This document shows, piece by piece, positions 61,669 through 64,000 of a DNA stretch of 64,000 nucleotides. The notes beneath the pieces are model-generated. The model had not been told where the DNA came from. It did no database searches and saw nothing but the letters and a program-made list of their open reading frames with translations. Each line of letters begins with the position of its first letter. Position 1 is the stretch's first letter. The DNA comes from Gnetum montanum (lineage: Eukaryota; Streptophyta; Gnetopsida; Gnetales; Gnetaceae): NCBI GenBank assembly GCA_015680685.1, contig MNCI01024072.1, positions 302,645 to 366,644 of the forward strand, given 5' to 3'. The position numbers and the translations under genes were made by a program.

Positions 61669-62822
61669 TGATGAGATATGATATATTAGGTAGCTGAGTC
61701 ATGGGAATATGATGAAGCATCATTTTTTCAAGTGTATATAGTTGGATGAGATATTATAGATGCTACATCACATTTGCATTGAGGCATAGACATGAGATGT
61801 CATGTAGCTAAGTTGTGAGGATATCATGAAGCATCATGTTGTCAAGTGTATCAATCGAATGAGATATTGTAGATGCTATATTGCAGATGCTACATCACAT
61901 CTACGTTGTAGCATCCTCGTTGATGTATCTCAATTAGCTACTACATCATAGATGCTACATCACATTTGCTATATCGTAGATGCAATATCACATCTACTAT
62001 AACTTAGTTATGTCAATCCCCATCAATGCATCCCTATCGACGTATCTTTGTTAATGCATCCTCATCAATGCATCCCCATCAACACATTCCTATCAACTTA
62101 ATGCCTATATTTACCTATAAATATGTGAGCACACACCACGTGTGTGGCGCCATTTGGTTAATAATGTAGCTAAACTCTGGTAATTTGTTTTCATAATCTT
62201 AGCAAATAGTTAGTGAGTGCTCATAGCATGGATTTGAGTTAATTGTACAACATCTTATTTGAGTGGCATTATACCTGGACACATTCCACGAATGACAATA
62301 AGATCGAGATTTATTCATATTCATTACAAAACTTTGACTTAAAATAGATTTACCTTTAATGCAATTTATTTTTTATATACTTAGTTAATATTTACATTTT
62401 CATGCACATTAATCAATTGGCAGAATGAGCATGACTAGTTTTGAGCATAAACACATATTCACTTGGTAATCCCAATAGTAGGCACATGAGTTTAGGATGT
62501 GTACAACAAGTTGTAAATAAACACTCTTCATCCTTAAGATAGTTTAGGGTTTATCTTCTTGTTATTAATTAGATTAAATAAATAATTTTCATACTTTCAT
62601 ATAACTTAGTCTTAGCCGCACAACATCAATAATTATATGTCTCACATTGGACTAAACCATACGTGATAAATGTACCACTAGTCCAAGTGAGAGAATAGCG
62701 ACCTATGATCTACACTTAACGATCTAGATACCACATTAGTTTCATTTACAAAATTCGATTAGATTGCACATGAACACTTATGATTTGTATGGTTGGGCAT
62801 AGGGACTATCCATTGCTCATCA
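61669..62822 (+). mobile_element. Solo LTR with duplicated U3
   Basis: Starts TGATGAGA and ends GCTCATCA. Flanks ATGTG and CTATG share three of five bases. U3 has a ~114-bp duplication (around 61711 and 61825) and GATGCTACATCACAT-type repeats; TATAAATA lies at 62116-62123. U5 matches the LTRs at 26353 and 59360. Confidence 0.8.
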
Positions 62823-62848
62823 CTATGTTTCATTCTTTTTTATAATAG

Positions 62849-62979
62849 GTGTTGAAGCCCTAAAATAATTGTAATATCGATATATCCCAAGATATTAACT
62901 CAGCATTGCCCACTAGAATCAAACCCATGACTTGGAGCTTTCAAATTAAGAGTCTTTGTCACTAGGCTAACACCTCACT
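62849..62979 (-). repeat. tRNA-like short repeat (probable SINE), copy 2
   Basis: On the minus strand, box A TTAGCCTAGTGAC (62970-62958) is followed by box B GGTTTGATTCTAG (62925-62913), with spacing close to an RNA polymerase III promoter. The tail reads AATTATTTTAGGGCTTCAACAC. Such a layout is typical of tRNA-derived SINEs. Confidence 0.65.
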
Positions 62980-63242
62980 ATTATTTATTCCTTTTTATAA
63001 GCTATCCAGGCTACCAATGTTAGTTATATGGAATTATTCTCAACACATGTTAGTTATAGAATACGTGTTCAAATTACATGAATATCAGACAAATGCATTA
63101 TACTTAAGTTTTATTATTGCTGATGTATTTTGAACAAGTTCATTTGTCTAACAAATCCTTTAGGTCTACACAAATGTAATAAAATATTAGTATTAGTAGT
63201 AGTATGAATTCTTTTACTATATCATTTTAACTATATCTTGAA
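62980..63242. other. AT-rich spacer
   Basis: Nothing recognised between the two minus-strand SINE-like copies. Confidence 0.4.
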
Positions 63243-63382
63243 GTGTTGAAACCTGAAATAATTGAAACATAAGTACACGCCAAGATTTATAGAAGGTTAT
63301 AACTTAGTACTACTTAGTAGATTTGAACCTGTGACATGGGGTTACCAGGCCAAGACCTATACCACTAGGCTAACATCTCATT
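63243..63382 (-). repeat. tRNA-like short repeat (probable SINE), copy 3
   Basis: On the minus strand, box A TTAGCCTAGTGGTATAG (63373-63357) and box B AGGTTCAAATCTA (63331-63319). The tail AATTATTTCAGGTTTCAACAC matches that of copy 2. Confidence 0.65.
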
Positions 63383-63596
63383 TTGACTATCTTGGGTTGT
63401 ACCTACAGTCAAATTATTTCACACTCTAACACCCCTTCCCCCTTTAACTAACACTACTCACTTAGTTAAATCATGTAGTTTATGGTTTCTAAGTTATTGA
63501 TAACTTAAAATGATACAACCATGTTTTTCTTAAAGATAACCAAAGCATCTTATTGGTTATATGATCTAAAATATGTGTAGTTAAATACTCTTGGGT

Positions 63597-63705
63597 TGTT
63601 AATAGTAAGATACTTGATTTGAAAACTACAAGTTATGGATTCAATTTTGGTAGGCAATATTGAGTTATAAAGTTCTAATTGAACTATATGTCTATATGTC
63701 TTAGG
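63597..63705 (+). repeat. tRNA-like short repeat (probable SINE), copy 4
   Basis: Shares 'CTTGATTTGAAAACT.CAAGT.ATGG.TT.AATT..GGTAGGCAAT.TTGAGTTATA' with copies 1 and 2. The boxes are more decayed. Confidence 0.5.
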
Positions 63706-63829
63706 GGTAAATATTGTTAAAAAAATATTTCAGTTTTCAACACTCTTGCACCTTAGGGTATAGGACAAGTGATCAAGATATTCATCTCTTAGTTGTTAGT
63801 GGGTCACATCTATCTTGCCTGTGTCTTTT

Positions 63830-64000
63830 TGATGAAGCAAAGTCGATTGGTTGCATCGATTGGGTACATCGACGTAGATGCGTCGACACATATACAAGTC
63901 AAGTCTATATAAATACATGTACCCATCGCATTTATGGCACGTTAAGTCCATAGTGTAGCGAAGCTCTTGTAGTTTGCTATTTCTAGAGTTAGAATATTTT
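63830..64000 (+). mobile_element. LTR truncated by the window edge
   Basis: Starts TGATGAAG. TATATAAATA lies near 63906, then 'TGTAGCGAAGCTCTTGTAGTTTG' and TTAGAATATTTT, matching the R region of the LTR at 60522-61499 (60769-60815). The rest is beyond the window. Confidence 0.7.

Noticed and set aside
62849-63382. tRNA genes
   Set aside because: Box A/B-like motifs are present, but there is no cloverleaf-length gene with an acceptor stem. Copies are ~130 bp with a common non-tRNA tail, which fits SINEs.
1-64000. Bacterial operon or organelle DNA
   Set aside because: Spliced GRF gene, LTR retrotransposons and lack of long intronless genes show plant nuclear DNA.

Overview
This is nuclear DNA from a plant with a large, repeat-rich genome. 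The one clear host gene is a four-exon GROWTH-REGULATING FACTOR (GRF) gene on the minus strand (coding span 24166 to 20646). It has a QLQ domain, a WRC zinc-binding domain and a miR396 target site of the seed-plant type. The rest is mostly old, decayed LTR retrotransposon sequence. A seed plant is well supported. A gymnosperm or another large-genome lineage is only a guess, because no marker here fixes the order.

Layout. 1-8546 is the decayed internal region of a minus-strand Ty3/gypsy element (E1), whose 5' LTR is 8547-9399; its 3' LTR lies off the left edge. 9436-25700 is an LTR-free island. It contains the GRF gene, its leader and promoter side (24167 to about 25700), and a long non-coding flank alternating between moderately GC-rich and very AT-rich blocks. 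26353-27173 is a solo LTR, followed by a tandem duplication at 27797-28850. 28981-36129 is an almost complete LTR element (E2) with two LTRs, a primer-binding site, gag and protease, but no reverse transcriptase, RNase H or integrase.

From 36130 on there is layered repeat debris: a solo LTR at 39964-40837 (minus); a third gypsy pol remnant E3 (42090-43440) whose 3' region is split by a solo LTR at 44876-45734 with a perfect 5-bp target duplication; an unidentified decayed reading frame (47200-49580); a broken LTR (about 49811-51985); a chromovirus-like pol remnant (52800-54290); a second unidentified decayed frame on the minus strand (56830-55010); and a nest of three related LTRs at 59360-62822. 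A further LTR runs off the right edge from 63830. Four copies of a short tRNA-like repeat (probable SINE family) lie at 36894, 62849, 63243 and 63597.

One LTR family, ending TGATGA... / ...CTCATCA with conserved R/U5 but very different U3 modules, accounts for most of the repeats. E1 and E2 use the same primer-binding site, a decayed complement of the tRNA-Asp 3' end. Many differences look like C-to-T decay, as expected for methylated plant transposons. No firmly new biological system is demonstrated. The best leads are the gag-protease-only element, the modular U3 sequences with GATATC clusters, the SINE family, and the unidentified decayed frames.
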